This document shows positions 16,838-25,643 of a stretch of DNA of 64,000 nt, piece by piece. Below the pieces are notes generated by a model. It saw only the letters and a program-made list of their open reading frames with translations. It was not told where the DNA came from and did not search any database. The position numbers and the translations under genes were made by a program. The stretch covers positions 496,001-560,000 of the forward strand of contig NZ_PVZF01000001.1 in the NCBI RefSeq assembly GCF_003002055.1. Reading direction: 5' to 3'. The DNA is from Kineococcus rhizosphaerae. Lineage in GTDB: Bacteria; Actinomycetota; Actinomycetes; Actinomycetales; Kineococcaceae. Numbering within the stretch: position 1 is the stretch's first letter; every line of letters starts with the position of its first letter.

Positions 16838-17506
16838 TCACCCGATCGGGCCATAGCGCTGCTCGGGACGGCCGGTCGCGCCGTAGCGCAGCCGCAGCGC
16901 CAGCCGGCCCTCGCCGTCCAGGGCCGCCAGGTGCCGCTGGGCGGTGGCGCGCGAGATGCCCGTGACGGCGGCCACGTCGGCGGCCGACAGCGGTTCGGCG
17001 GCCTCGTGCAGGGCCCGCAGGACGAGGTCGCGCGTGGCCCCGCTGGCGGCGCTGGCCGAGCGGGCGGCCCCGTTCTCGGCGTGCAGGGCCCGCAAGGCCC
17101 CGTCGGCGACGTCCTGGTCCAGCGGCTGGCCGTGGTCGGCGGCCGTGGCCAGCACCCGCCGGTAGCGGGCGTAGGCGCGCAGCCGGGTGTGCAGGACGGC
17201 CTCGCCGAAGGGTTTGAGCAGGTACCCCAGGGCCCCGGAACGGACGGCCCGGCGGAAGGTGGCCGGTTCCCCGGCGGCCGTGGCGACGATGGCGTCGTGC
17301 TCGCCCAGCAGGTCGAGCCCGGAGCCGTCGGGCAGGTACACGTCCACGAGCAGCAGGTCCACGGGGTTCGACCGCGCGAGCACCGCACGGGCCTGGCCCA
17401 CCGACCCGGCGGTCCCGGCCACCTCGAACCCCGCGACGGCCTCGACGTACCCGGCGTGCAGCGACGCCACCCGGAAGTCGTCGTCGACGACGAGGACGCG
17501 CAGCAC
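16838..17506 (-). CDS. Response regulator of the DcuR/CitB type
   Basis: A 222-residue protein. The receiver domain (residues 1-120) has the acidic pair DDD at 8-10, phospho-acceptor Asp in LLLVDVYLPDG and the switch Lys in GYLLKPF. The C-terminal domain (about 155-215) is a helix-turn-helix, AADVAAVTGISRATAQRHLAAL, as in CitB/DcuR/MalR. Its GTG start overlaps the kinase stop by one base, so the pair is translationally coupled. The divergent citrate-family transporter 1.8 kb away and the GAACC array in the intergenic region are the natural targets; that link is inferred from synteny. Confidence 0.9.
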   Translation of the reverse strand: MLRVLVVDDDFRVASLHAGYVEAVAGFEVAGTAGSVGQARAVLARSNPVDLLLVDVYLPDGSGLDLLGEHDAIVATAAGEPATFRRAVRSGALGYLLKPFGEAVLHTRLRAYARYRRVLATAADHGQPLDQDVADGALRALHAENGAARSASAASGATRDLVLRALHEAAEPLSAADVAAVTGISRATAQRHLAALDGEGRLALRLRYGATGRPEQRYGPIG

Positions 17507-19126
17507 CTAGGACACCTCCACGGCGTGCACGGGCGTGAGCGCACCGGGCAGGCGCACCACGAACACCGCTCCCTGACCCGGGACCGCCGGAGCCAGCCAG
17601 GCGTCCCCGCCCCGGGACCGGGCCACCTGCCGCACCAGCCCCAGCCCGATGCCGTGACCTTCGTCCCCCGTCGTCACCCCGACCTCGAAGACGCTGTCCC
17701 GCAGTCCTTCCGGCACCCCGTCCCCGGAGTCGGAGACCGCCAGGACGAGGTCGGAACCCTCCTGCACGAGATCCACCTCGACCCGCGCCCCCGCACTGCC
17801 GACGGCCGCGGCGACGGCGTTGTCGACGAGGTTGCCCAGCACCGTCGTCACGTCGACGGGGTCGGCGACGCGACCGGCGACCGACACCTCCCCGAGGGCG
17901 AGCACCACCTGGCGCTCGCGGGCGTGGGCGGCCTTGGCCGCCACGAACGCCTGCAGGTAGGGGTCGGCCACGGCGTCCAGGCCCTCCACGCGCCACCCCA
18001 GCGGCCCGGTCGCCAGCAACGTCCGCACGTAGTTCCCGGCCTCGCTCGCGCGGCCCGTCTCCAGCAGCCCCGAGACCAGGTGCAGCCGGTTGGCGAACTC
18101 GTGGCGCTGGGCGCGCAGCACCTCCCCGACGGCCCGGACGGCGTCGAGCTGGCGGGTCAGGAGCTCGACGTCGGTGCGGTCGGCGACGGTGACGACGTGC
18201 CCCAGGAGCCGGCCGTTGCGCTCGACGCGGCGGGCCGAGAGCACCAGGGCCCGGTCGCCGACGACGGCGGTGGCCGGGACGGCCGGCGGCTGGTCGACGA
18301 CGTGCCGGACGGCGGTCGGCAGGTCCTCCAGCGTCGACCCGGCCGGGACCGGACGGCCCAGCAACCGCGCGGCCTCGGCGTTGGCCAGCACGACGCGCCC
18401 GTCGGGGCCCAGGGAGACGACGCCCTCGGCGATGCCGTGCAGGACGGCGTCGTGGGCCTGCAGGATCCCGCCGAGCTCCTCCGGTTGCAGCCCGTGGGTG
18501 AGCCGGCGCAGGCGGCGGGCCAGGACGTCGGCGCCGACGAGGCCGACGACGAGCGCCCCCGCGGCCACGGCCAGGGCCGGCCACAGGGCGTCGCGGGCCC
18601 GGTCGGCGACGGCGGCGGCCCCCACACCGACGCTGACCTCCCCGACGACCCGCGCGCTGCCCGGCGCGTAGACCGGCACCTTGGCCCGCGCCGAGGCCCC
18701 CAGCGTGCCCGTCTCGTCGGTCACGACCTCGCGGCCCGCGAGGGCCTGCGTGGGGTCGGTGCTGACCCGCCGCCCCAGCAGGGCCGGGTTCGGGTGCGCC
18801 AGGCGCAGCCCGCGGTCGTCGGTGACGACGACGAACAGGGCCCCCGTGCGCGTGCGCACGGCCTCGGCCTCGCGCTGCATGGGCCCGTCCTGCAACTGCG
18901 CGTTCGGCAGCGGGTCGGCGTCGCTGGCGGCGGTGACGGCGGAGCGGACGGCATCGTCCTCGGCCAGGGTGCGGGCCACGTCGAGGCTGCGGTTGCGCGA
19001 CTCCACGGCGGCCTGCTGCCTCAGCAGGTACAGCGAGCCCCCGCACCCCACGGCCAGGACGACGGCGACCAGGAGCAGCAGGACCGCCAGCACCTGGCGG
19101 GAGAACGGCCATCGTCGGGGGTCCAC
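17507..19126 (-). CDS. Sensor histidine kinase of the DcuS/CitA type
   Basis: About 539 residues from GTG at 19126 (a GTG at 19177 would add 17). TM1 lies at about residues 10-32, then an extracytoplasmic Cache/PDC-like sensor (33-185), TM2 (190-212), a cytoplasmic PAS (about 235-330), the SpoB-type phospho-acceptor helix RAQRHEFANRLHLVSGLLE, and an HATPase with NLVDNAVAAA, DSGDGVPEG and GHGIGLGLVRQV. This architecture senses C4-dicarboxylates or citrate outside the cell. It is followed by its response regulator and is divergent from a CitMHS transporter, fitting a substrate-induced uptake circuit. Confidence 0.9.
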   Translation of the reverse strand: MDPRRWPFSRQVLAVLLLLVAVVLAVGCGGSLYLLRQQAAVESRNRSLDVARTLAEDDAVRSAVTAASDADPLPNAQLQDGPMQREAEAVRTRTGALFVVVTDDRGLRLAHPNPALLGRRVSTDPTQALAGREVVTDETGTLGASARAKVPVYAPGSARVVGEVSVGVGAAAVADRARDALWPALAVAAGALVVGLVGADVLARRLRRLTHGLQPEELGGILQAHDAVLHGIAEGVVSLGPDGRVVLANAEAARLLGRPVPAGSTLEDLPTAVRHVVDQPPAVPATAVVGDRALVLSARRVERNGRLLGHVVTVADRTDVELLTRQLDAVRAVGEVLRAQRHEFANRLHLVSGLLETGRASEAGNYVRTLLATGPLGWRVEGLDAVADPYLQAFVAAKAAHARERQVVLALGEVSVAGRVADPVDVTTVLGNLVDNAVAAAVGSAGARVEVDLVQEGSDLVLAVSDSGDGVPEGLRDSVFEVGVTTGDEGHGIGLGLVRQVARSRGGDAWLAPAVPGQGAVFVVRLPGALTPVHAVEVS

Positions 19127-19262
19127 GGTCGGCAACGGTAGCCCCGTCCGGGCCTGAGCAGAACGCGCACAACGCACGGATCGAGCGTTGTCGCGATCAG
19201 TGCGCGCAACCGGGCACGGGCCCCGGGCGGTCCCTAACGTTCCGGCGTACCCGTTCGACGCC

Positions 19263-19322
19263 GAACCGCGACAGAACCGCCAGAGAACCGCCAGAGAACC
19301 CGCCGAGAACCCGCCGAGAACC
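19263..19322. repeat. Six-copy GAACC array with exact 11-bp period
   Basis: GAACC begins at 19263, 19274, 19285, 19296, 19307 and 19318. The units drift from GAACCGCCAGA-like to GAACCCGCCGA-like, but the spacing is constant. The array ends about 20 bases before the transporter ATG at 19344 and lies between that gene and the divergent kinase gene. One-face helical spacing fits a multi-site binding array for the adjacent response regulator. Confidence 0.7.
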
Positions 19323-19343
19323 CCCGCAGATCACGGAGCAACG

Positions 19344-20762
19344 ATGCTTGTCGCCCTCGGATTCACCATGGTCGCCCTCTTCATGGTCCTCATCATGACC
19401 AAACGGCTCACCCCGGTCGTCGCCCTCATCCTCGTCCCGCTGTGCTTCGCCGTCCTGGCCGGCTCCGGGACGGGCATCGGCGACGCGGTGATGGACCAGA
19501 TCGGCACGTTCGCCCCGACGGCGGCCCTGCTGTTCTTCGCGATCGTCTACTTCGGCCTGATGATCGACGTCGGGTTGTTCGACCCGCTCATCCGGCTGAT
19601 CCTGCGCGTGTGCGGGAACTCCCCCGTCCGCGTCGTCATCGGCTCCGCCGTCCTGGCGGCCCTCGTCTCCCTCGACGGCGACGGCTCGACGACGTTCATC
19701 ATCACCGTCTCGGCCATGCTGCCGCTGTACCTGCGCCTGAAGCTGTCCCCCGTCGTCCTGACCGTGGTGGCGAACCTGGCGGCCGGCGTCATGAACATCA
19801 TCCCGTGGGGCGGGCCGACCGTGCGCGCCGCGACCGCCCTGGGCGTCTCGCCCTCGGAACTGTTCAACCCGATGGTGCCGAGCATGCTCGCCGGCCTGGT
19901 CACGGTGGTCCTCATGGCCTGGGCGCTGGGGGTCTCGGAGAAGCGGCGGCTGGCCCGGCAGGGTCTCGAACTCGGCCTGGAACTCGACGTGGACACCGTC
20001 CAGACCGTCGAGACCCGCGAACTCGTCACGGCCGGCGGCCCGGCGCGCCCCCGCTCCGGCGGCGGGTCCGGCGGGGCGGGCGGCACCGACGGCGCGGACG
20101 ACGGCATGACCCGCGGCGCCCTCGACCCCGACCGTCCCACCCTGCGCCCGAAGCTGATCTGGTTCAACGGCGCCCTCACCGTCGCGCTGCTCGTGCTGCT
20201 GGGGATGGACGTGCTGCCGCTGCCCTTCCTGTTCATGGTGGCCGCCGCCGTCGCGCTGCTGGTGAACTTCCCCCGGCCCGTCGAGCAGGTCGCGCGGATC
20301 AAGGAGCACTCCTCCAGCATCGTCTCGGTCGTGTCCATGGTGTTCGCGGCGGCGGTGCTGACCGCGGTCCTGTCGCAGACCACGATGGACGTGGCGATGG
20401 CGAAGTGGCTCGTCGACGTCGTGCCCGACGCGTGGGGCCCGCACCTGGCCGTCATCACCGGCGTCCTGAGCATGCCGCTGACGTTCTTCCTGTCCAACGA
20501 CGGCTTCTACTTCGGGGTGCTGCCGATCCTGTCGCAGGCCGCCGCCGAGTACGGCATCTCCGGGGTGGAGATGGCGCGGGCCTCGATCGTGGGCCAGCCG
20601 GTCCACTTCACCTCCCCGCTGGTGCCGGCCATGCTGCTGCTGATCTCGCTGGCCAAGGTCGACCTCGCCGACCACCACCGCAAGGTCATCTGGCGCGCGG
20701 TCGTGCTGTCGCTGGTCATGCTCGTGGCCGCGGTCGCGACGGGCGTCATCCCGCTGGGCTGA
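19344..20762 (+). CDS. CitMHS-family citrate (metal-citrate):proton symporter
   Basis: A 472-residue integral membrane protein with about 12 helices. Typical blocks are LVSLDGDGSTTFIITVSAMLP, the re-entrant AAGVMNIIPWGGPTVRAAT, and FFLSNDGFYFGVLPIL, all characteristic of the citrate-Mg/citrate-Ca transporter family. A Gly-rich cytoplasmic loop (about residues 230-258) separates the halves. It imports citrate or a related tricarboxylate. The ATG has GGAG 7 nt upstream; the longer open frame would swallow the GAACC array. Regulation by the divergent two-component system is likely. Confidence 0.92.
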   Translation: MLVALGFTMVALFMVLIMTKRLTPVVALILVPLCFAVLAGSGTGIGDAVMDQIGTFAPTAALLFFAIVYFGLMIDVGLFDPLIRLILRVCGNSPVRVVIGSAVLAALVSLDGDGSTTFIITVSAMLPLYLRLKLSPVVLTVVANLAAGVMNIIPWGGPTVRAATALGVSPSELFNPMVPSMLAGLVTVVLMAWALGVSEKRRLARQGLELGLELDVDTVQTVETRELVTAGGPARPRSGGGSGGAGGTDGADDGMTRGALDPDRPTLRPKLIWFNGALTVALLVLLGMDVLPLPFLFMVAAAVALLVNFPRPVEQVARIKEHSSSIVSVVSMVFAAAVLTAVLSQTTMDVAMAKWLVDVVPDAWGPHLAVITGVLSMPLTFFLSNDGFYFGVLPILSQAAAEYGISGVEMARASIVGQPVHFTSPLVPAMLLLISLAKVDLADHHRKVIWRAVVLSLVMLVAAVATGVIPLG

Positions 20763-20816
20763 GCCACCTGGGGGACCGCGCTCGCGCTCGGTACCGGCCC
20801 GGCCGATGCACCAGGG

Positions 20817-23090
20817 GTGAAGTCCCTGCCCGGCGCGTCGGCGGGCCGCCCCGCGCGCTGGGTCCTGGCGGCGTGCGTCGCGGCCCTCGCCAGCGCTCCC
20901 GCCCCCGCCCTGGCGGCCGACACCGTCGGCTACACGGCCACCGTCGTCGCTGACAACTCCGGCACCGGGGCGAGCGACCCGATGGGCAACCCCGTCGACG
21001 TCGCGGTGGACAGCCACGGCACGACGTACGTCGCCGACACCGCCCGGCACGTCGTGTTCGCCGTGACGGCCGCCGGTACGCGCAGCGTCCTGGCCGGCAC
21101 CGACGGCGGTGCCTTCGACCAGCCGTACGGGCTGGCCGTCGACGCCGCCGACGACGTGTACGTCGCCGACCTCACCCGCCACCGCGTGGTCAAGGTGCAC
21201 GTGCCCGACGGCAGCCTCACCGTGGTGGCCGGCAACGGCACCTCGGGCGTCCCCGTCGACGGCGCCGCGCTGGCCACCCCGATGGACCCCGTCGAGGTGG
21301 CCGTGGGGCCGGACGGGACACTGTACGTCGCCGACCAGGGTCACAACCGGGTGCTCGCCGTCAGCGGCGGCCGGTCCCGGACGGTCGCCGGCGACGACAC
21401 CACCAACGCCGCCCTCGGCATCACCGGCCCCGGCCTCTTCGGGCCCATCGGCCTGGCCGTGCGCCCGGACGGCACCCTGCTCATCGGCAACAAGCACCGC
21501 CACCAGGTCCTCGCGGTCACCGGCCCGCGGATCGGCGTCTACGCCGGCCACGGTCTCGGACCGGTCGTCGAGGGACCCGCGACCGACAGCGGTCTGAGCT
21601 ACCCCGAGCGCATCGCCCTGGACGACCAGGGGAACCTCTACATCGCCGACGAGGGCAACAACAGCATCGACGTCGTCGACGCGGACGGCACGCTGCGCGC
21701 CCTGCAGTTCGCCACCGCCGGCACGGGTTTCCGGGCTCCGACGGGCATCGACGCACGCGACTCCGCCGTGCTCATCGCCGACAAGGACAACAAGCGGGTG
21801 GTCCGCTGGTCACCGGACCAGCGCCCCGTCATCGACCCCGTCGCGACCGTTACGACCCCCGTGCGGGCCACCGCGACCGCGACCCTCACCGGCCGGTACA
21901 CGACGACCTGGTCGCTCGTCGGGACCGTCCCCACCGGCGTGCTCCTCACCGGTGCCCAGCTGCGGTGGAGTCCCGACCGCGCCGGGACGGCCACCGTCAC
22001 CGTCCAGGCGTGCGCGTACCAGGCGCGCGCCTGCTCACGCGCCGACGTGCCCCTGGAGGCGCTCGCGCTCGCGCCGGGGACGCCGACGGGCGTGAGCGCC
22101 GCCACCACCGCCACCGGGTACCGGCTGAGCTGGACGGCCCCCGGCGACGACGGCGGCGCAGACGTGCTCGGGTACGCCGTGACCGTCGTGGACACCACCA
22201 CGGGCACGAGCACCACCCGCTCCGCGACCGGGACGTCGCTCACCCTGGACGGGCTGGTCGCGGGGCACCGCTACGAGCTGTCCGTCGCGACCCGCACCAG
22301 CGCCGGGTCCTCCGCCGCCACCTCCCCCGTCGTGGTCGACGTCCCGGCGCCCGTGGTCACCGTGGTCCGCGTCCCGACCCCCACCCCCACGCAGACCCCC
22401 ACGCCGACGCCGACGCCGACGCCCACGGGAACCCCCACGGGAACCCCCACGGCGACGCCCACGGGAACCCCCACGCCGACGCCCTCGCGAACCTCGACCC
22501 CGACGCGAACCCCCGGGGGACCGTCGGCGGACGGACCCACCCGGCCCCCGATGCCGGCACCCGCGCCGACCGGTACGGCCCCCCGAGGCCCCACACCGGT
22601 CCAGGCCGCTCCCGTCCCCCGTCGCACGAGCGCTGCCACCACCGCTCCGGCGCCCGTCCGTGCCCGCGCGACGAGCGTGCCGGGGGACGCACCGGTCCGG
22701 ACCACGTCGGCCGCCGCGCACCCCTCGACCGCGAGGCCCCCCTCGCCCACGCCGTCTGCGGGCAGCGCTGAGCCGCGTCCCGCGCCCGTCGCGACCCCGG
22801 AGCCGACGCGGGGTGCGCTCCACGTCCCGGACCGGCCCGCACGTCCTGCGCACCCGGCGGCGGCGCACGGGACCGTTCCCGCCGCGGTGCGCGAGGCCGC
22901 GCGCGCCGTCGCCACGGTGAGCACGGCGATGGTGCGTCACGCGCAGTACCCGGCGGTGGTGCTGCTCGTGGCGGCGGTGTTCCTCGTCGTGCAGCAGCGC
23001 ATCGACCGCCACGACCCGAAGCTCGCGCTGTCGCCCGTCGCGCCCGAGCCCCTGCTGACGTTCGACGACCCGGAGAGGAGCCCGCGGTGA
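20817..23090 (+). CDS. Secreted, membrane-anchored NHL beta-propeller/FN3 protein with Pro-Thr stalk
   Basis: A 757-residue surface protein. Residues 1-34 are a signal peptide ending ALA. About 45-340 hold six or so NHL-type blades (repeated NPVDVAVDSHGTTYVAD-like units). About 418-515 is a fibronectin type III domain (GTPTGVSAATTATGYRLSW...GHRYELSV). Residues 520-690 are a low-complexity Pro/Thr/Ala stalk, and about 710-728 (YPAVVLLVAAVFLVV) is a membrane anchor with a short cytoplasmic tail. NHL propellers bind proteins or glycans; the ligand here is unknown. Its stop overlaps the start of the diguanylate cyclase gene by 4 bases, suggesting that the pair works together, for example surface sensing coupled to c-di-GMP. 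That is inference. GTG start. Confidence 0.85.
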   Translation: MKSLPGASAGRPARWVLAACVAALASAPAPALAADTVGYTATVVADNSGTGASDPMGNPVDVAVDSHGTTYVADTARHVVFAVTAAGTRSVLAGTDGGAFDQPYGLAVDAADDVYVADLTRHRVVKVHVPDGSLTVVAGNGTSGVPVDGAALATPMDPVEVAVGPDGTLYVADQGHNRVLAVSGGRSRTVAGDDTTNAALGITGPGLFGPIGLAVRPDGTLLIGNKHRHQVLAVTGPRIGVYAGHGLGPVVEGPATDSGLSYPERIALDDQGNLYIADEGNNSIDVVDADGTLRALQFATAGTGFRAPTGIDARDSAVLIADKDNKRVVRWSPDQRPVIDPVATVTTPVRATATATLTGRYTTTWSLVGTVPTGVLLTGAQLRWSPDRAGTATVTVQACAYQARACSRADVPLEALALAPGTPTGVSAATTATGYRLSWTAPGDDGGADVLGYAVTVVDTTTGTSTTRSATGTSLTLDGLVAGHRYELSVATRTSAGSSAATSPVVVDVPAPVVTVVRVPTPTPTQTPTPTPTPTPTGTPTGTPTATPTGTPTPTPSRTSTPTRTPGGPSADGPTRPPMPAPAPTGTAPRGPTPVQAAPVPRRTSAATTAPAPVRARATSVPGDAPVRTTSAAAHPSTARPPSPTPSAGSAEPRPAPVATPEPTRGALHVPDRPARPAHPAAAHGTVPAAVREAARAVATVSTAMVRHAQYPAVVLLVAAVFLVVQQRIDRHDPKLALSPVAPEPLLTFDDPERSPR

Positions 23091-24520
23091 GCGCACCCCG
23101 GGGACAGCAGTCCTTCGTGCCGCTGGGTGAACGCATCCGCTGGACGATCGTCCTGCGCCTGCTCATCGTCGCGACCGGCGCCGTGCTGTGGTGGGCGGTG
23201 GGTGCCGACGGACCGGTGACGGGCCGGCTGCTGCTCACGACCGCGTGCGTCCACCTGGGCGTGACGAGCCTGCTGTCGGCGACGGCGCGGGCGGGCCGGC
23301 GCGTGGCGCGGGCCGGTCTGGACCTCGGTCTGCTGCTGGACAGCGCGGCGCTGACCCTGGCGCTGCCGGCACTGGGAGCGGCGGGGTTCGCGCTCTTCGC
23401 GGTGCACGCCACGGCCGTGACGCTCGTGACGTCGTTCCGCACGGGGGTGAAGGTGGCCGGCACGCACACCGTCCTCGTGCTGTGCCTGCTGGAGGCGGGC
23501 GCCACCGGCGTCCTGCCGCTGGGACCGGCGCTGGGGACCTCACCGCGGGACTTCACCGTCTTCGCCTCGGTCCTGTGGGCGGCCACGCTCGGGACGGCGA
23601 CGTTCGCCGCGGTGAACGAGCGGGAACTGCGTCGGCGCCGGCTCGACGCCGAGGCGCTGCACCGCCTGCTCGGCGCCCTCGTGGCGGTCGACACCGTCGC
23701 CGCCGTGAGCGACCTGCTGACCTCCTTCGCCGTCGAGGAGCTCCCGGCCCGCCGGGCGCGGCTGGTGCTGACGGCCTCGACGGACCGCACGCTGCGGGAG
23801 GCCACCGCCGCCGCGGGTCCGCTGCTGCGCAAGAGGCTGGACCCGGCCGCGGACCCGTGGCTGAGCGGCCTGTGGCCGCACGCGCGGGGCGTGGCGGTCG
23901 TGCCGCTGCCGGCGGGGACGGTGCAGGGCTGGTTCGTCGTCGACTTCGGCCGCGACCGCGGCCTGGAGCGGCGGGTCCTGCGCGCCCTCGAGCAGGCCGT
24001 CGCGCACGCGGCGCTGGCCCTGGCGCGCGCCGGTGCCGTCGAGGAACTGCGGCGGGCGGCGACGCTGGACGGCCTGACGGGCGTGGCCAACCGGCGCACG
24101 CTCGACCTGGCCCTGGCCCGGGCGGCCCACGACGACGCGCCGTGGTCGTTCGCGCTCGTCGACCTCGACCACTTCAAGGCCGTCAACGACACGCTGGGCC
24201 ACCAGGCCGGCGACGACGTGCTGCGCTCGGCCGCCGCGGCGCTGGTCGCCGCCGCCCGGGCCGAGGACCTGGTGGCGCGCTACGGCGGTGAGGAGTTCGC
24301 CGTCCTCATGCCGCGCACCGACGCGGCGCAGGCCCGGGCCGCGGCGGAGCGGCTGCGGTCGGCGGTGTCCAGCGGTACGAGCCCGCGGGTCACGTGCAGC
24401 GTCGGCGTGGGCACCGCGGGCCCGGGCGGCGACGTGGCGGACCTGCTCGGGGCCGTCGACCGGGCCCTGTACGCCGCGAAGGGCGCCGGGCGCGACCGGT
24501 GCGTCAGCGCGCCGGGCTGA
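23087..24520 (+). CDS. Membrane diguanylate cyclase (GGDEF)
   Basis: A 477-residue protein. About six hydrophobic segments in residues 20-180 form a membrane domain, followed by a GAF-like linker and a C-terminal GGDEF domain (about 320-470): [32 protein letters not shown], and the active site [11 protein letters not shown]. An inhibitory RAED site lies five residues before GGEEF. It should convert two GTP to c-di-GMP. It has no EAL partner domain. Translational coupling to the NHL/FN3 gene (GTGA overlap) suggests that the two products act as one module. Its 3' end overlaps the convergent anmK gene by 17 bases. Confidence 0.92.
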   Translation: MSAPRGQQSFVPLGERIRWTIVLRLLIVATGAVLWWAVGADGPVTGRLLLTTACVHLGVTSLLSATARAGRRVARAGLDLGLLLDSAALTLALPALGAAGFALFAVHATAVTLVTSFRTGVKVAGTHTVLVLCLLEAGATGVLPLGPALGTSPRDFTVFASVLWAATLGTATFAAVNERELRRRRLDAEALHRLLGALVAVDTVAAVSDLLTSFAVEELPARRARLVLTASTDRTLREATAAAGPLLRKRLDPAADPWLSGLWPHARGVAVVPLPAGTVQGWFVVDFGRDRGLERRVLRALEQAVAHAALALARAGAVEELRRAATLDGLTGVANRRTLDLALARAAHDDAPWSFALVDLDHFKAVNDTLGHQAGDDVLRSAAAALVAAARAEDLVARYGGEEFAVLMPRTDAAQARAAAERLRSAVSSGTSPRVTCSVGVGTAGPGGDVADLLGAVDRALYAAKGAGRDRCVSAPG

Positions 24521-25643
24521 GGTCCAGCCCGGCGGGCCAGGCGGAGACCCCGGGGACGGTGGGCACGGCCCACCGCCCCGGGGTCAGCCGTCCCAGGACC
24601 CGCCCGCCGCGCGCTCCCGTGCACGAGGGGACGTTGCCCGCCAGGCCGTGGGCGGCGGCGAACCCCAGCAGGGCGAACGCGACGGCCTCCTTGGCGTCGG
24701 CGGGGCAGCCGAGCTCGTCGGAGACCACGAGCCCGGGCAACCGAAAGCGCAGACCGGCCATCAGCACCGGGTTGCGCACCCCGCCGCCGGAGGCGACGAC
24801 GACGTCCACCCCGTCCAGCGCGTCGGCCACGGTGCGCACGGTCAGCTCGACGAGGGTGGCGAGCAGGTCCTCGCGGGGCACGCCCGCGAACCGGTCGAGG
24901 TACCCGGGGTGGAACAGTTCCTTGCCGGTCGTCTTCGGCGGTCCCTGCGCGTAGTACGGCTCGGCGAGCAGGTCGGCGAGGACGTCGGACCGCACGGTCC
25001 CGGCGGCGGCCAGCCGGCCGTCCCGGTCGATCCCGCCCGCGGCGGCGTCCAGCAGCGCGTTCGCGGGGCCGGTGTCCCAGGCCCGAGGCGGACGGCCGGG
25101 CGCGCAGACGGTGACGTTGGCGATGCCGCCGAGGTTCAGCGCGGCGGCCGTGCGGCCCTGCTCCACGAAGGACGCCAGCAGCAGCCGGTCGAGGACCGGG
25201 ACCAGGGGTGCGCCCTGCCCGCCGGCGGCGACGTCGGCGGTGCGCAGGTCGGAGACGACGGGGGCCCCGGTGGCCTCGGCGATCCAGGCCGGCTGACCGA
25301 GCTGCAGCGTCCCCCGCACGGCGCCGCCGTCGACCCAGTGGAAGACGGTCTGCCCGTGCGAGCAGACGAGGTCGAACGCGTCCGTGACCGAGGCGGCCGC
25401 GGCGGCGAACTCCTGCCCGATGCGGACGTCGAGGGCGCAGACGGCGGCCAGGTCGGTGCGCGCCGGCGGCAGCGCCGCGACGAGGTCGGCCCGCAGCCCG
25501 TCGGAGTAGGGGACGGTCCGGTGCTCCCCCACGCGCGCCCGCAGCCGGTCCCCGTCCGCGACCACCGAGAACTCCACGACGGCCAGGTCGATCCCGTCGT
25601 GGGAGGTCCCCGACATCATCCCCAGCACCCGCACGGGACTCAC
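24504..25643 (-). CDS. anmK: Anhydro-N-acetylmuramic acid kinase
   Basis: A 379-residue AnmK: the ATP-site start [19 protein letters not shown] (residues 6-24), [49 protein letters not shown] and [14 protein letters not shown] are all in order. It phosphorylates and opens 1,6-anhydro-MurNAc from cell-wall turnover. The GTG start overlaps the selB stop by 4 bases, so it is translated from the selenium operon message. That is an unusual place for a wall-recycling gene. An enormous open frame upstream on this strand is an out-of-frame shadow of selB and selA. Confidence 0.93.
   Translation of the reverse strand: MSPVRVLGMMSGTSHDGIDLAVVEFSVVADGDRLRARVGEHRTVPYSDGLRADLVAALPPARTDLAAVCALDVRIGQEFAAAAASVTDAFDLVCSHGQTVFHWVDGGAVRGTLQLGQPAWIAEATGAPVVSDLRTADVAAGGQGAPLVPVLDRLLLASFVEQGRTAAALNLGGIANVTVCAPGRPPRAWDTGPANALLDAAAGGIDRDGRLAAAGTVRSDVLADLLAEPYYAQGPPKTTGKELFHPGYLDRFAGVPREDLLATLVELTVRTVADALDGVDVVVASGGGVRNPVLMAGLRFRLPGLVVSDELGCPADAKEAVAFALLGFAAAHGLAGNVPSCTGARGGRVLGRLTPGRWAVPTVPGVSAWPAGLDLSPAR

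Noticed and set aside
20802-20809. GCCGATGC upstream of the NHL/FN3 gene as a sixth sigma-28 promoter
   Set aside because: No TCAG or CTCAAG at the required 15-16 nt distance.
22380-22520. Repeated CCCACGGGAAC-like units as a possible CRISPR or iteron
   Set aside because: They are in-frame codons of the Pro-Thr stalk with no spacers.
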